Origin: Aristolochia californica
Lineage: Eukaryota > Streptophyta > Magnoliopsida > Piperales > Aristolochiaceae
NCBI GenBank assembly: GCA_029961685.1
Contig: JARWKL010000016.1
Span: forward strand, 21,644,157 to 21,708,156
DNA length: 64,000 nt
Direction: 5' to 3'
In this document: piece by piece, positions 8,760 through 21,598 of the stretch
Layout of the letters: the number at the start of each line of letters is the position of its first letter
Position numbering within the stretch: the first letter of the stretch is position 1
Made by a program: the position numbers and the translations under genes
Notes under the pieces: generated by a model
Database searches by the model: none
Seen by the model: the letters and a program-made list of their open reading frames with translations, nothing else
Told to the model about the DNA's origin: nothing

Positions 8760-11700
8760 GTGTCCAGGTTTCTGGTACCAGGGAGTTTCAGGAAAGTTGT
8801 GGGAATTTATTTTACAAACCAGGCATCTATCAGTTCAACCTCCAGGAATCATGGGGCACTTGCTAAAGTTGGAATTCCTTCTTACCTATATAGTTTCTAT
8901 TCTAGACATAGTCTTCATAATCAAGGATATTTTGCACATAGTCTATACAGATGTAAGGCCAAACTGTCTGGAACCATCTGTAAGAAGCTCTCTGGTCCTG
9001 TGTCAAGTAACTTGACAACACATCATGCACAACTTTTTTGGGGAAGGTTATTTCAGATGTATTCATACCGAACCCCAGCTTTCCCACTTATCAGCAGGAT
9101 GGCGTGTGCTGTGAGTTTGACGTGCACTAGGTTAAACATGGTTCCTAGCATTTTTGCCCTCATTATTGGTGAGATAGCTTGGACCCAAAAGGCCTGGGCA
9201 GACAGCGAATACTTCCCAATCAGACACACACTCTCCACACGAGCACAAAGTGGCCATGTTCATCTTACTTCCTTTATTTCCTCTCTTTTTGAGGGTTTTG
9301 TTTTGCTTCTACGAGTCATTTATTTGGGTATTTTGTTCTCCCCGACCTTAGCTATGGCACCATTTATTGATTATTTTGGTCAGTTTAGAAAAACATGGCT
9401 TCGCCTGGTTCGTTTGACTCTAGAAAAGGCAGGCCCAGCTTTCATCAAGTGGGGGCAATGGGCTGCTACACGCCCGGATCTCTTTCCTGGAGACCTCTGT
9501 GCAGAACTCACCAAGCTCCACACGCAAGCTCCAGCTCATAGCTTTGATTGTAGCAAGAAAACCATTGAAAAAGCTTTTGGTCGCAGACTTTCTGAAATCT
9601 TTGAAAATTTTGAAGAGGAACCTGTAGCTTCTGGAAGTATCGCACAGGTTCATCGGGCTTCCTTGAAATTTAGGTATCCAGGCCAACAAATCAAGCCCAT
9701 CACAGTTGCAGTGAAAGTCAGGCATCCTGGTGTTGGTGAATCAATTAGAAGAGATTTTACAATTCTTGACATGATTGCAAAGATTTCAAACTTTATTCCT
9801 GCTCTTGCGTGGTTGAGACTTGATGAGAGCCTGCAGCAGTTTGCGGTTTTTATGATGTCTCAGGTTGATCTAGCAAGGGAAGCTGCCCATTTGAGTCGAT
9901 TTATTTATAATTTCCGAAGCTGGAAGAATGTGTCATTCCCGAAGCCTGTGTACCCTCTTGTGCATCCTGCTGTGTTGGTAGAGAGCTATGAGCAAGGTGA
10001 AAGTGTGTCACACTATTTTGATGAGCTTGAAGGAAATGCTCGTCTCAAGAGTTCTCTTGCTCACATTGGGACCCATGCACTCTTGAAGATGCTTCTGGTA
10101 AAGTAGCACCTTGCTTTTGATGTTATGTGTTTCTGATCCCATCTATTATAAATTTAAATTTCTGATAAGGTAGTGGTATTATCCTTGAGAGGGATTCCCT
10201 GTGAAGATTGGTTGTCCTAGAATGTGGAGTTTGTGCTGATAGACTCTACCAGAATTATATGGCTATTGGGTTGTGAGGCTCCCTTGGGAGCCTGGTTGGT
10301 CATCTACAAACACTAAAGTGGGGATACTGGGGGTGTTCAGTCAATGAATTTGAACTGACACGTCCTGATCATGTGAAGTGCTTGTTCTTATTTTCTCTTT
10401 AAACTCCCTCATTACCAGGTTACCCACTGTATTGTAAGCAGTTTAATATCCTTCCCTCTGAGCATCTTCACATTCTTCTCCCTTGACGTCAATTTTCTTT
10501 TTCAGGTGGACAATTTTATCCATGCTGATATGCATCCGGGAAATATCTTAGTTCGAGTTTCTCAAGCAAAGCTTCCACAAAAAAATAAATCCAAGCCCCA
10601 TGTTATTTTCCTTGATGTTGGGATGATTGCTGAGCTTTCTAAGAGTGACCGTGTAAACTTGCTTGAGTTCTTTAAGGCAGTAGCTGTCAGAGACGGACGA
10701 ACTGCTGCTCAGTGCGCTCTGAGATTATCTAAACAGCAGAATTGCCCAGATCCAGCAGCCTTTATTGCGGTATGTAATTTTCTAAATATTTTCATCAATG
10801 ATGATTAACAAACCCTAAGTTGTGATTTTGAGGTCTGATCTGATGGGTCTTTGATGAATGTCCCCTTTTGTAACCCCTAAAGATTTTGTTAATCTTTTGG
10901 TACTTTAACTAATTGTACTGTTGCCTCGTCTTTCTGAGTCTAGGAAGTGGAGAAATCATTTACTTTTTGGGGAACTCCTGAAGGTGATGTTGTTCATCCA
11001 GCCGAGTGCATGCATCAGTTACTCGAGCAAGTACGACGCCATAAAGTTAATATTGATGGCAATGTCTGTACTGTTATGGTTACCACATTGGTTCTTGAGG
11101 TAAAATTTCACGGCTCTAGCTGGCTCTTCCTGTTTTTTCAAATGTTGTGTTCCTTATGGCATTGCAAATTCTGACACATCTAGCATTAAGTTTACCAGTT
11201 AGGAATACCTTTTTTTCTTCCTCAAAGTGAATATGAAATTCCTTTTATACTAAGGCATCTACAAACAGATCATCAATAGAACAGTTGAGATTACATCATA
11301 AATTTAATTGCTGCGAGAGCTAAATTTGTAAGTCGATGTAGTGTTGAGCTAATCATCATGTAGTTTGGTAACCATTTTGACTGGTAAAAAGTTGATGGCG
11401 ACCATTCTGAGCTAGTTATTTGGTTGAACATGCACTTCCTCTCAGCACAAGGAATTGAGAGCATTTATGATTCATGGTGCCTTTTATCCTTCAAATGGCT
11501 GGCTAAATCTGAAGCCATAATGGTAACGTGGTAAACATGTTGGCTGATTTTGTTGAGACTGTTCCAATTTCCAAATCTGACCACTGTTGTTCAAGATTTG
11601 CATTGAAAAATTTTGTTCTTTCATTCACAATGAAAAGATCTCTCTTCTAAGTAATTTGTTTTTGGTCATTTTCTGAAGGGGTGGCAGCGGAAGCTTGATC

Positions 11701-11795
11701 CAAGTTATAATGTGATGAAGACTCTCCAGACAATGTTGTTTAAGATGTGCTGGGCTCAGTCTCTTTCCTCCACGATCGATGACCTCATGGGCTAA
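8760..11795 (+). CDS. ABC1K/UbiB-family atypical kinase (abkC-like), probably mitochondrial
   Basis: Coding exons are 8760-10097, 10506-10769, 10944-11099 and 11679-11795, joined in frame for about 624 residues. Family motifs in order: AFIKWGQ (the KxGQ motif, about residue 225), SGSIAQVHRA (nucleotide loop, about 292), VAVKVRHPG with the invariant lysine (about 316), QVDLAREAA (about 368), HADMHPGN (452-459) and FLDVGM with the metal-binding Asp (483). These are all the key residues of an ABC1/ADCK fold. Relatives act in isoprenoid-quinone or lipid metabolism of mitochondria and plastids. The basic, Ser/Arg-rich N-terminus suits a mitochondrial transit peptide. The order and sequence resemble the Arabidopsis ADCK2-like member. 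Oddity: the conserved first codon is GTG, with an in-frame TGA five codons upstream. Either a short upstream exon supplies the ATG, or translation starts at a later Met (about residue 100) and loses the transit peptide. Confidence 0.9.
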
Positions 11796-12410
11796 CATTC
11801 TTGTTCTTGTCCCAACCAATTTTGACTTAAATAGATGCTCCTCACCACAAAAAGGGAAAAAAAGAAGAAAAAAAAAGACTCACGTAAATGTCTAATACAT
11901 ATAGTTTTTTGTTTCTTTTCTTTTTGATTAATCTCTTCCAATATCCTGCTGGCATAATATTTGCTATGTCTTCCAGTCTACCGGCTGTCTGTAACCACGT
12001 TTTGAGTAATGTTTACTTTGGAGAAGTTGTGTATCTTTTTATTTTTTGGGGGACACAAATATTTGGGTAAGCTTTAGACAAACAGCAGTAAAGCTGGGGC
12101 AACAGCTTTTGGAAGGGATGAGAATAAGATGGAGAACTTTTTGCATCATTTCTGTGAGTGGCTTGGAATACTTGCTTCTTTTTGTTCTGATATTTATTTT
12201 GAATGATATGTATGAATGACATGATCAAAAAATAAATAAATTTTGTTACACTGAATTGTTGCAGACCTTTGTCTTAGTAATCTCCTGTAATTTGTTATTT
12301 CCAAAGAAACACTTGCAGAAAGAGAAGTCTTATTTTTTAGGAATACTTGCAGATTCAGGGAATGTATGCTTCTCCTCTCTTTTTGGCTGGAAAAAAGTTT
12401 CTTCTTCCTG

Positions 12411-12625
12411 ACTTGTTTCTCTATTGAACAGGAAGAAAGGATAAAGTGGAAGAATCACTTCTCCCTTATTTTCTCCCCAAGTTAGGAGAGAAATGGAAGA
12501 AACGTCCTTCTCATGACTTATTTTTCTATTAAGCAGGAAAAGAGAGAAGTGGAAGACTCACTTCTCCACTTATTTTCTCCCTTAGTTTGGAGAGGTGGAA
12601 GAGAAGTTGCTTGCCATTGTTTCTC
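12411..12625. repeat. Diverged tandem repeat of about 110 bases
   Basis: Two consecutive units each read through tttctctatt(g/a)a(a/g)caggaa, then agtggaaga.tcacttctcc and ttattttctccc, followed by a ggagag block. The units differ by substitutions and short indels. Confidence 0.65.
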
Positions 12626-12880
12626 TATCCAAATGTTCTTCTATTAAGGGCAATGTCCATGTTTGACCTAATTTTTTCCTCTTTTGTTAGAGCACATTAA
12701 CAGCAAGTTATGCACTTGTTAGAAATATGTAATGTTAGTCATGAAGAATTTTATTTCTTTCGAAAACATTCATCTGAACTAGATGATTGCTGTATCTATC
12801 CATGCTAAGGGACTTTCGTGGTTATTGTGTGTCATATGTTCAGTAACAATAAAACCAAAAAAAAAAAAAAAAAAAAAAAG

Positions 12881-13090
12881 ATGGTATGAGCTGAGTCGGT
12901 TTTGTGTTTAACCTAGTTTAATGCAGAACTAGCTACAGTGAGAAAGTGCTTACTTAAAGCAATGGTAAACACATGTGATTTAGTTTTTAGGAGTTGTATG
13001 AGCTGAGTTTGTTTTTGTGTTTAACCTAGTTTCATGCAGAAGAAGCTACTGTGATTTAGTGCTTACTGTGTGTTCAATGCAAGTGAATTG
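12881..13090. repeat. Diverged direct repeat of about 100 bases
   Basis: The words gtatgagctgagt, tttgtgtttaacctagttt and atgcagaa recur in the same order at about 12884-12945 and 12997-13058, followed in both by a gtgcttact block. Confidence 0.65.
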
Positions 13091-13694
13091 GTTTTTGGGT
13101 TTATCAAGTATATGATGCATGGTAAAGCACCTAGTCATTTGCTTAAGCCACATCTGTTCACCATATGCTAGATATCCTAATATTTCGTGAATATATTTTT
13201 AGCCTGAGATAGAATCAGAGGCTTGTCGTTCATTTGTAACAGGTATTTACTTAAAAAGTGTTCGTGATCCATACCTGCATCTTCTATCAAAATACTTTAA
13301 AAATTTTTGAGTTGTATCGATGAAGCCCATCTCAATACTAGAAACAAGAAATAGTTTGATTGAGTAGATCAAAATGGCCTCAAAACTGCTTGAGTGAGAT
13401 TGATTCAAACTTGGCCTTGCAACCTGTGCAAACCAAGATCAAACTTGACCCAAACTTAATAATTTATATGAAATATATAACTTTAAAAATTATGCTAATA
13501 AAACAAAATCATAAAAACGATTTTTACTTTTTGTTTGAAAATATTCACTTTCGGCAGCAGAAAGATGGCCACAAATTTCATTTTTCATACAAAAATATCT
13601 CCATTGTTTTTTTTTTATATAATTTAGATCCTATCACTGTTAATTGATCGCCGATTTATCGATCAAGCAGAGTATAGGGTGGATAATTCTCTTT

Positions 13695-13840
13695 AGGGGT
13701 GGCATCGAATTGAACTAAACTTGAACCTCTGTAAGTTTGAGGTTTGGTTTGGTATTAAAACATATATTTAAAATTAAAAAAAAATACGGTAATGAACTTC
13801 GTACTATTATTACAAAGGAGCAAATAACTCCATCAATTCT
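13695..13840. repeat. Truncated copy of the MITE-like repeat seen at 5804
   Basis: It begins TAGGGGTGGCATCGAAT as in the element at 5804 and continues with related gaacttgaa and aagtttgag words and an A-rich block. Its right end is missing. Confidence 0.55.
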
Positions 13841-13845
13841 GTAAT

Positions 13846-13944
13846 GGTTGGCTTAAGGTTTAGGGTTTAGGGTCATCCCAAGATTATATGGTTCTGGTTG
13901 GCTTAAGGTTTAGGGTTTATGGTCATCCCAAGATTATATGGTTC
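13846..13944. repeat. Two-copy 50-base tandem repeat carrying telo-box words
   Basis: Units at 13846-13895 and 13896-13944 are nearly identical, each reading ggttggcttaaggtttaggg followed by a shared catcccaagattatatggtt block. The tttaggg words match the plant telo-box (AAACCCTAA) in reverse. The repeat lies about 1.6 kb before the IPUT1 start codon. Confidence 0.85.
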
Positions 13945-14099
13945 GATTAAGACAAAACCAGCTGCTCGCTGACGAGGAGGAGATTCTGACGTGCATCTTA
14001 CATTATGTTTTCTCTTCAAACAATCGCCCAAATAAAATTTCTACTTATTTGTTTTACGGATGCAGTCTCTCCTGACATGGAATGAAGCGGCATCGTCTT

Positions 14100-15587
14100 T
14101 TATCTTGTTAATTCGCACCTGCGACCACTGCAACGTTCCCGATCGACGGCGTCCCATGTTGACTCCTCGCTGACTTCTTGCAACGTAATTCCCAGTTGCT
14201 TCTGTCTCAAACGACTGCTCTCGCGGGGCTCCGTCATCGACTTCTCTTCGTTAGTGTAAATCATCTTCGGTTCTTTATGGTTGTGGTCGTCTAAAGATCT
14301 TTGCATCGTATCAGTTTTGAAGACGACGAATTTAGACTGTAAGGGTTATCTTCTCGGTAAACGATAGTTTGATATGTTCTCTCCCCTAATTTTTTAAAGT
14401 CTGAGCGTTTCTCACCTTTCTCACCTTTTCTCCTATGGATTTATTTTCTTTTCTTCGTTTTCGATTTGATATTTTTGATAGATTTTTTTCTTTATTTTTT
14501 TATTTTGTGTTTTTTGTCATCTTTCTCGGTTTGATTGTGCAAATGGGTTTTGCTGCATTCGAGCAGGTTAGAGATTTCACTTTGTTTTCCTTTCCTTTAC
14601 TTTTGTTGGTAATTTATGTCCTTTTACGTCTTAGTTTTGTTATTCTAAGGGGATGAAGCTCGCACGCAATAATTCTTCTTTTTAGCTTTTTTTCTTAAGG
14701 ACCTGGAGGATTTAGCAATTTGAAAATCCTCCAATTTGTGTTTATTAGATCGCTTAGTTTAATTCTGTACCAGATGAAGATGAATTATTCTCTTCTTTTT
14801 TTGCTAGTTCAATTGCATAAGAAACAGATAAAGCTTACATCAGATATTCTCTTCTTATGATTGAAGAGTTTTGAATCTTATTAGATCACTCAGACTGAAA
14901 CTTGGATAGAGTTGGGCTACATTTTTCTTTCAAGTTTCAAATATGTCTGATCTAATCAAATTTTACTGTCATCCTCATGGTGTTTGTGATTCATCTGCAT
15001 TATTTCACTGTTTGTTTCACTTGCTTTCTGTAACATATATTTTCCTCTTTTTTCTATCTTATTTTATTTTCTTTTTTAAATGTTTTTCTTTTCTTTTCTC
15101 ACTCAAACCCAGCCCAGCCTTCAAATATGTGTAGGTTTATACGTTCAACAACCTTATAAGATGTTTCATTTTTAACCAAGGCAGGTTTATAGATTCAACA
15201 ATCTTCTAAGATATTTCATCTTTTAACCAAGGCAACGACAAATGATTTGAAAGTCTACTGAAAGTCTATCTTATTGTGTTTCTATTTATACGAGCGAGGT
15301 AGCTGTGCTAGTCCTCTCCCCTCTTGTATCTCTTTGGTTCCTTCACTTTTAAATTTGACCCTTCATAAAAAACAGTAGCAAAAAAAAAAAAAAAAGTCTA
15401 AACTACTCAAATCTTCTTCTTGTTCATCACCTTCTTATTCGTCTTCTCCTTTTCATTCTTAAGAAAATTAATTTTAAAATAGACATATTCAAATTTGTCT
15501 TTTTCCTCTTTTTTGCTGCTAACTGGTTCTTGTTGTCAGTTGCACTGAAACTTTCTTTCTAATATTGTTTAATCTGCTTTTGATAGG
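14100..15587 (+). promoter_or_regulatory. IPUT1 promoter, probable 5' UTR exon and leader intron
   Basis: The stretch before the start codon is pyrimidine-rich, and ttttgatag directly precedes ggATG, as an intron acceptor would. A donor candidate is gcag/gttaga near 14567. This suggests a non-coding first exon around 14200-14567 and a leader intron of about 1 kb. Short open frames here resemble no protein I know. Confidence 0.45.
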
Positions 15588-18500
15588 ATGTGGACGGCCT
15601 TTTCAAAGGTTGGTTTTGTGGTTCTTCTGTTTGTGTTGTTTGCAAGGGAATGTCCTCGTGCTTCTGGATCTCAGAAAGAGGCCTATGTCACACTTCTCTA
15701 CGGAGATGAATTTCTCCTTGGAGTTCGTGTGCTTGGCAAGTCGATTCGGGAGACAGGATCGACCAAAGACATGGTTGTGCTTGTTTCTGATGGCGTTTCT
15801 TACTATGCAAAGGAGCTTCTCAAGGTAATCTTTTTCTATTTCTTTTCCTTTCCAACATGTAAATTAAGGGAACTGACCATAGGGATTAAAAAAGTGAATT
15901 GTATTTTAGTGTTCTAAAATGCTTTAAAGCATTTTTCAGATCCCTCTTTAATCATGAAAAGTAGTAGTAACATCAAGTGGTGAGTCCAGTTTGATTATCC
16001 TGGTTCATTTTATCAAAACATTTTAGATTTCCTATTTCTTTTGTACTCACATCAGTTAGATTTAATGTATTCTTAATCTAAGTGTCAGCGATTAAATAAT
16101 ATCTTGGCTGCTACTAGTATTGATTTGATGGGCACCTGATAGTTAAGAGTCTTTTGGTTGTTGTTTTATGTTGTTTAATTATCAGGCTGATGGCTGGATT
16201 GTGGAGTTTATTAGTCTTTTGGCCAACCCAAATCAAGTACGCCCAAAGAGGTTTTGGGGAGTTTACACAAAATTGAAAATATTTAACATGATAAACTACA
16301 CGAAAGGTAATTGCTTTCTCATTTGCTTGCAAAATTTTATGTTTTATGGATTCCACTTTTCTCTTTGTGCTCTTGTTTTCGTTTCTGAGCAACTAATATG
16401 CTGATATGTCTTTTTTAAATGGTATAGCTAAGTACCATCGTTTGTATTTGAAAGATGTTTATTAGTTGGGATACATTCCCTTGAAATAATAGCAAGAATT
16501 TAGTCTTTTCTGCTTGAATATACTCATTTCCAATGCATGTCTTTGAGGCAGTATTTTATTCCTTGGATTGATTTTCTTGCAAGACATGTATGGCCTCTGT
16601 GCTAGGTACATTTACCTGGAGTTTTTTTGTTTTTTTCCTTGTAGTCGTATATCTTGATGCGGATACAATAGTGGTAAAGAATATAGAGGATCTTTTCAAG
16701 TGTGGCAAGTTTTGTGCAAACTTGAAGCATTCTGAAAGAATGAATTCCGGAGTCATGGTAGTGGAGCCATCTGAAACAACTTTTAAGGACATGATGCGAC
16801 AAGTTGGGACCTTGCGTTCATATACTGGAGGTTTGTTATCCCTCTTTTTCTATCTTTTATTTTTTATTTTTTATTTTTATTTTATATATGTTTGTGCCAA
16901 TTTATTGTTCCGTATGGTTTTATTTTACCTACCTCATCATTACCAAGATCATGGTTGTTGTCCTTCTCATACAGCATCATGACTAATCCTTAACCCAACT
17001 ATATTGGGTCAGCTATGTGTGTCTGGCTATATCATTTGCTAGATCTTGCCAAGTTAATTTTCTTTAAGCCCATCATCAACATTTCCATCCTTGTCATGTT
17101 GGCCTTCTATTACTGCTTGTCTGTTTCTCAATTGGCATTCAATACCCTTCTAAGAATACAATACCACATCTCTATTGATCATGCCCAACCCATCTCAAGG
17201 GAGTATTTAGGGAGGCTCTTCCCTTGATCTAGCATGTGTGTGAATAGTTTATTCTTCTGTATCTGCCTCATTTTATTTGCATACTTGGTTTACTTATTGT
17301 TATTAAACAAATAATTGTTACATCAAACAGGAGATCAAGGTTTTCTAAATTCATATTATGTTGGATTTGCCAATGCACATGTTTTTGACCCAAATTTAAC
17401 CCTGGATGAAATCAATTCAAAGCCAAAGCCTGAAATGCAGAGGTTGTCGACCCTATATAATGCAGATGTTGGTCTATACGTGCTAGCCAACAAGGTGAGT
17501 ATGTCCCCAGCTCCTCTCACTGCTCATCTTTTATTTTTGCTTTTTATTTTCCTCATATAAGTCGGTTTCTATTCATTCTATTTGGATGGTAAGTAGGCGT
17601 TGGCTCGTATGCCTCCATTTCTTAAAATTGGTTTTGCAAGTAATCAGTTGTTTGGGAATGAAGTATTTTATTGTTTCAGTTTCTTTTTGTCACTGCTGTT
17701 TGTCTTTCAGTTTTTTCAGTGTATCTTTAGCTTTTTGTGGTCTTTTTGCCTGTAGAGCATGATCTATTTGAAATCTCATCACTATTCTTCATAGTTTGCT
17801 ACATTTCAGCTGGCTGTTATTGATGGTATTGATTTTACTACAATGTGCAATGATAGTATGTAACATGCTGGATACAGTTGTCTGAAGCAGTTCATTTAAG
17901 TTTGGATCATTTCCCTTGGTGGAGGGAGAATCGGATGTCACAATCAGCCTCATCATGTGAATTGGACTGAACCAGTCCCTACTGGTGTTTTTTCAAGTAA
18001 CTAAAATAGGGTGTTCAAACTTATGGATGGCTGCACCCCAACGAGATATTTAGGTTACTGTAATCAAATTGAAGCACCAAATGTTACAGGCTATACCCAG
18101 AGAGATTGCGTCTTCATTCATTCTTTTTAAATAACCTGCTTTTGTATTTTTAATTAAGTTGTAAAATCATGTACGTTCTGTTATTTTTTTTTTCTGATTC
18201 AGAATGATTCATTGACCCATTATTTAGTGAAGTTGTTATAAATATTGGTATACATGTAGTTATGGTATTTTATAGCTTATTACCAATGGTCAGTTGACTG
18301 TGGATCAATTTCCGTTGTCCGGATAAAAAATTAAGACCTTGGCAACTGTTGCAAACATGAGATGACACTCTGCATCAAGAATACTCATATGTGTTTTATT
18401 GCTATTTCAAACAAACCTATTTTGGTGCTTGTATTGTAATTTGCTTGAATTCGTAGATCTAACTTTTCATATGTATTTTCATGTGACAGTGGATGGTAGA

Positions 18501-21500
18501 TGAAAGTGAGCTTCGTATTATCCACTACACCCTTGGACCTCTTAAACCTTGGGATTGGTGGACAGCATGGCTCCTTAAACCAGTTGATGTCTGGCAGGTG
18601 GTCACTTTAAGCTCCAGTAACTTAAACAGTGCAGCATATTTGTTCTTCTTATTTGCCTTTCTCTTCGGATACACGTAGGCATGTGTTGAGACCTCTGAGC
18701 ACTTAGGGGATAGTAAAGGACCATCTGCCTGCTTTTACTATAGTGTTGTTACTACTTATCTCCATGGCTTGTCTGATATTGCAGAATGTACGTGAGCAAC
18801 TGGAAGAATCACTTCCAGGGACTGGAGGAGGCAGGAATCCTGGGGACCAACTTCTAATCAAAATTCTCTTTCTCATTCCTTTTTGTGTATTGATTTTCTG
18901 TTACTATCGGTCTTTGCTTCAGGTAATTGCTTATTATGTGTAGATTATTCCTTAAAACATGTGCACAGAAAATCTGTGGCTGAGTGCTTTAGAGTGCGAA
19001 AATGATCATGGGGTTAACTCATCTGGTTATTGTAGCACAGGAATTGGTCTGTTGCAAATTTCATGAGTTCCATTGTTGATCAAGCTAGACATCTCTACTA
19101 CAAGGTTAAATCAGCTGGTGGTTTTGCTACTTATTCCTCAGTTGCTGTTGCTTCATCATCTATTACTAATCCCAACCAACAGGTTAGATTGTGTACACAA
19201 TTAAGAGATTTATGCTCTTTATTAGGCTTGCTGTGTTACTGAAAACCCATTCAGTATCCATATTCCAAATTGTTCATATCTGAGCACTTAAGAATGTCAC
19301 CGAAAAAAGTATGCATTTGAGATAGTTTATACATTTGATAGATCTAATAGAACTCCTTGAGAAGGTTTTTATCCAAGTTAGTTGATGGAAGCATATAAAG
19401 ACATGGATGGAAGTTGTGATGGGAAACTTGAAAAACCAATATGGAAGCAGTCTAGTGATATGATTGATTAAAAAGGATTCATGTTACTTAATCAATATAT
19501 AGCTTTGATAAAGCTTTCACAATTATGATGATGATGATGGATGAGACTGGCATTTCTTGAGTCCTGGATACAGCTTGAAGAATTACCACATGACTCTTCA
19601 ACTCATGAAATTTCTGAACCTATGCCAACTCTGTCCAATTGGAAAACCTGTTGTGGATGCATTTGATAAAGAAACTTTTCACAAAAAAAAAAATCCTTTT
19701 TAGTTTCCTTTAAAATGCATCCTCAGATTGCATTTTCCTTCAGATCTTTGCTCCTTGAGTAAGAGGATATTTTCCCTCTTCTTCTCTTGCTTTTTTGCCT
19801 TTGAATAAAATCACCTTTCTTAAAAGAAAAAAAAAGGTTCTGGCTTACTAGCGAGGTTTATGTAGTTTGGGTAGATCTAGGGAAGTGCACAGCTTTGCTT
19901 GTAGAAAAGTTGGCACGAGGGTTTTGGAGATTTTCTTTTCTCTTTAAATGTAAAAATCCTTTTTACATTATCACAATATTAAGCTCTCCTCTCAAAGAGA
20001 TCTGAAATCCTTGAGGCTTTGCTAAAATAATTCACACGAAGGAACTTTTCTAAAAACAATATTTTATGGGTACAAAAGAAGTGTATTTTTAATATTTAAA
20101 TTGACTGATCTTAAAATTGGTTCACCCTTCAATGTACCTAGGATCTTGAAATATGTTTATGTATAACTGCGTACACACATCCATGCATCATGTGGAATTT
20201 GTGATAAAAGCATCCTGTTAGGGCTTGCCATTCAATGTTCCTTTTTTACAATTCAACATTCTTGATTGTGATAAAATCTCTATCTCCTTTTGCTTTGCTT
20301 TGAACCTCCTACTTTGTTTTCTTCAACTTGAAGGTACCAACATACTTGGGTGCCATCTCAATTTTTGCTTGTTTCGTAAGTGCTATTATCTCCTTAGGAA
20401 TTGCATTTGCAATCGTTCCCCGCCAAGTCATGCCATGGACGGGCTTGCTGCTGACCTATGAATGGACATTTGCTGTATTTTTCATTCTATTTGGAAGCTA
20501 CCTTCGTCTGATTTATGAGTGGGGAAAGACAGCAGCAGCAGCTCACTCAAGAACCTCTCATCTTGATGAGTCTGACTACAGCTCCAATAAAGGTATCTCT
20601 ACTTCCTTGTCAGGAAACATGTTTATTTGACTTCTTTGGTAGTTGAAAATGTCATGCAGTGAAGTTTTTTTTTTTTTGGGAGGGGGGGATGATAATGGGT
20701 GTGTGCAATCAACATTCAGAAAAAAGAAAATTGTGCAGTGATTTGTTATTCTTCATTATTAAAAATATATTTTGCTTGGTTATACTTTGTTTCTTATTAT
20801 AGGTCATCAGCGCCAGATATCTATTTGTGATGCTGCCTCATGGTCTTACGGCATGGGTATGGCATTTTTGGCTGTGGCTGCTCCTTCATTGCCGTGTCTT
20901 TTGGGGATTACAGCACTCTTTGCTAGGTATGTTTTAGATTATAAGTAGGATTATAGTCTATATTATGGTTGAAGGATTTCGGTCTTGGTACCATTGCGAG
21001 TTGCCCTGAAGACCAAAACAGGTTGGCTGAGATGATTCATATTGTCTGAGGCAAATTAGTGTTTGGGATTTGATCCCAATCATCATAAAAAATGTGAAAA
21101 TTTTCTGTAAAGAAAATTGAAGAAAAGTAAAAGATAAACATGACACACAGATATGATCAGTTAAGACACTTCTTTGATCATCAATTTATTAATTTTACCC
21201 AACTAAACTATCTTATTTAAGCTGTAACTGTAATTTCTTGCTTTAATCATTTAAGAGACTGCCTTCCGGTCATCAAATTGGATGATATGGTATTAATTTT
21301 TTTTTCGTCATATAAGCAATTACTTGGTGAAGACACAACGTCGCATCGTGTCAGTAATACATGATCTATGCTGCTTAGTGAGTGATCGATGAGGCAGTTG
21401 AGGTGTGGAATAGAGTCTCTACTGTTATTTAACTCCTGAAGTTCTTCTTCTAACAGGCTGGGTTTGATAGTGGCCGGAGGGCTGGCATTGGCTTCATTCA

Positions 21501-21598
21501 TGACTTATGCTTCAGAGCATCTTTCAATCAGGGCTTTTGTGAGAGGACTTGAAGATCCTAACCATTCGCGTGCAAAGAATTTCTGTTTATTGTGTTGA
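15588..21598 (+). CDS. IPUT1: Inositol phosphorylceramide glucuronosyltransferase (IPUT1/PGSIP6-like)
   Basis: Ten coding exons: 15588-15824, 16186-16306, 16645-16830, 17331-17494, 18490-18597, 18785-18922, 19036-19182, 20334-20592, 20803-20926 and 21457-21598. They sum to 541 residues. The enzyme transfers glucuronic acid from UDP-GlcA to inositol phosphorylceramide in the Golgi, the first glycosylation step of GIPC sphingolipids. A hydrophobic signal segment (residues 9-20) is followed by AYVTLLYGDEFLLGVRVL, the GT8 start. The metal-binding DAD is at 124-126 within VVYLDADTIVV. NSGVMVVEPS and GGDQGFLNSYY follow, then HYTLGPLKPW at 248-257. Membrane segments lie at about 297-313, 373-394 and 403-425, with further ones at about 466-520. 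The multi-spanning C-terminus separates this clade from xylan-modifying GUX proteins. No key residue is missing. The 1.15-kb intron at 19183-20333 shows nothing else recognisable. Confidence 0.95.

Larger units (their letters stand above)
11796..13690. other. Intergenic DNA between the ABC1K gene and IPUT1
   Basis: No exon or RNA gene is recognisable. The start should hold the 3' UTR of the ABC1K gene. Two diverged direct repeats (12411-12625 and 12881-13090) and a run of about 22 adenines at 12858-12879 are the only structured elements seen. Confidence 0.6.

Noticed and set aside
19525..19620. Possible C/D-box snoRNA in an IPUT1 intron (tgatgatg then ctga about 90 bases later)
   Set aside because: The ends do not form a terminal stem and the C-like box is part of a simple (atg)n run.
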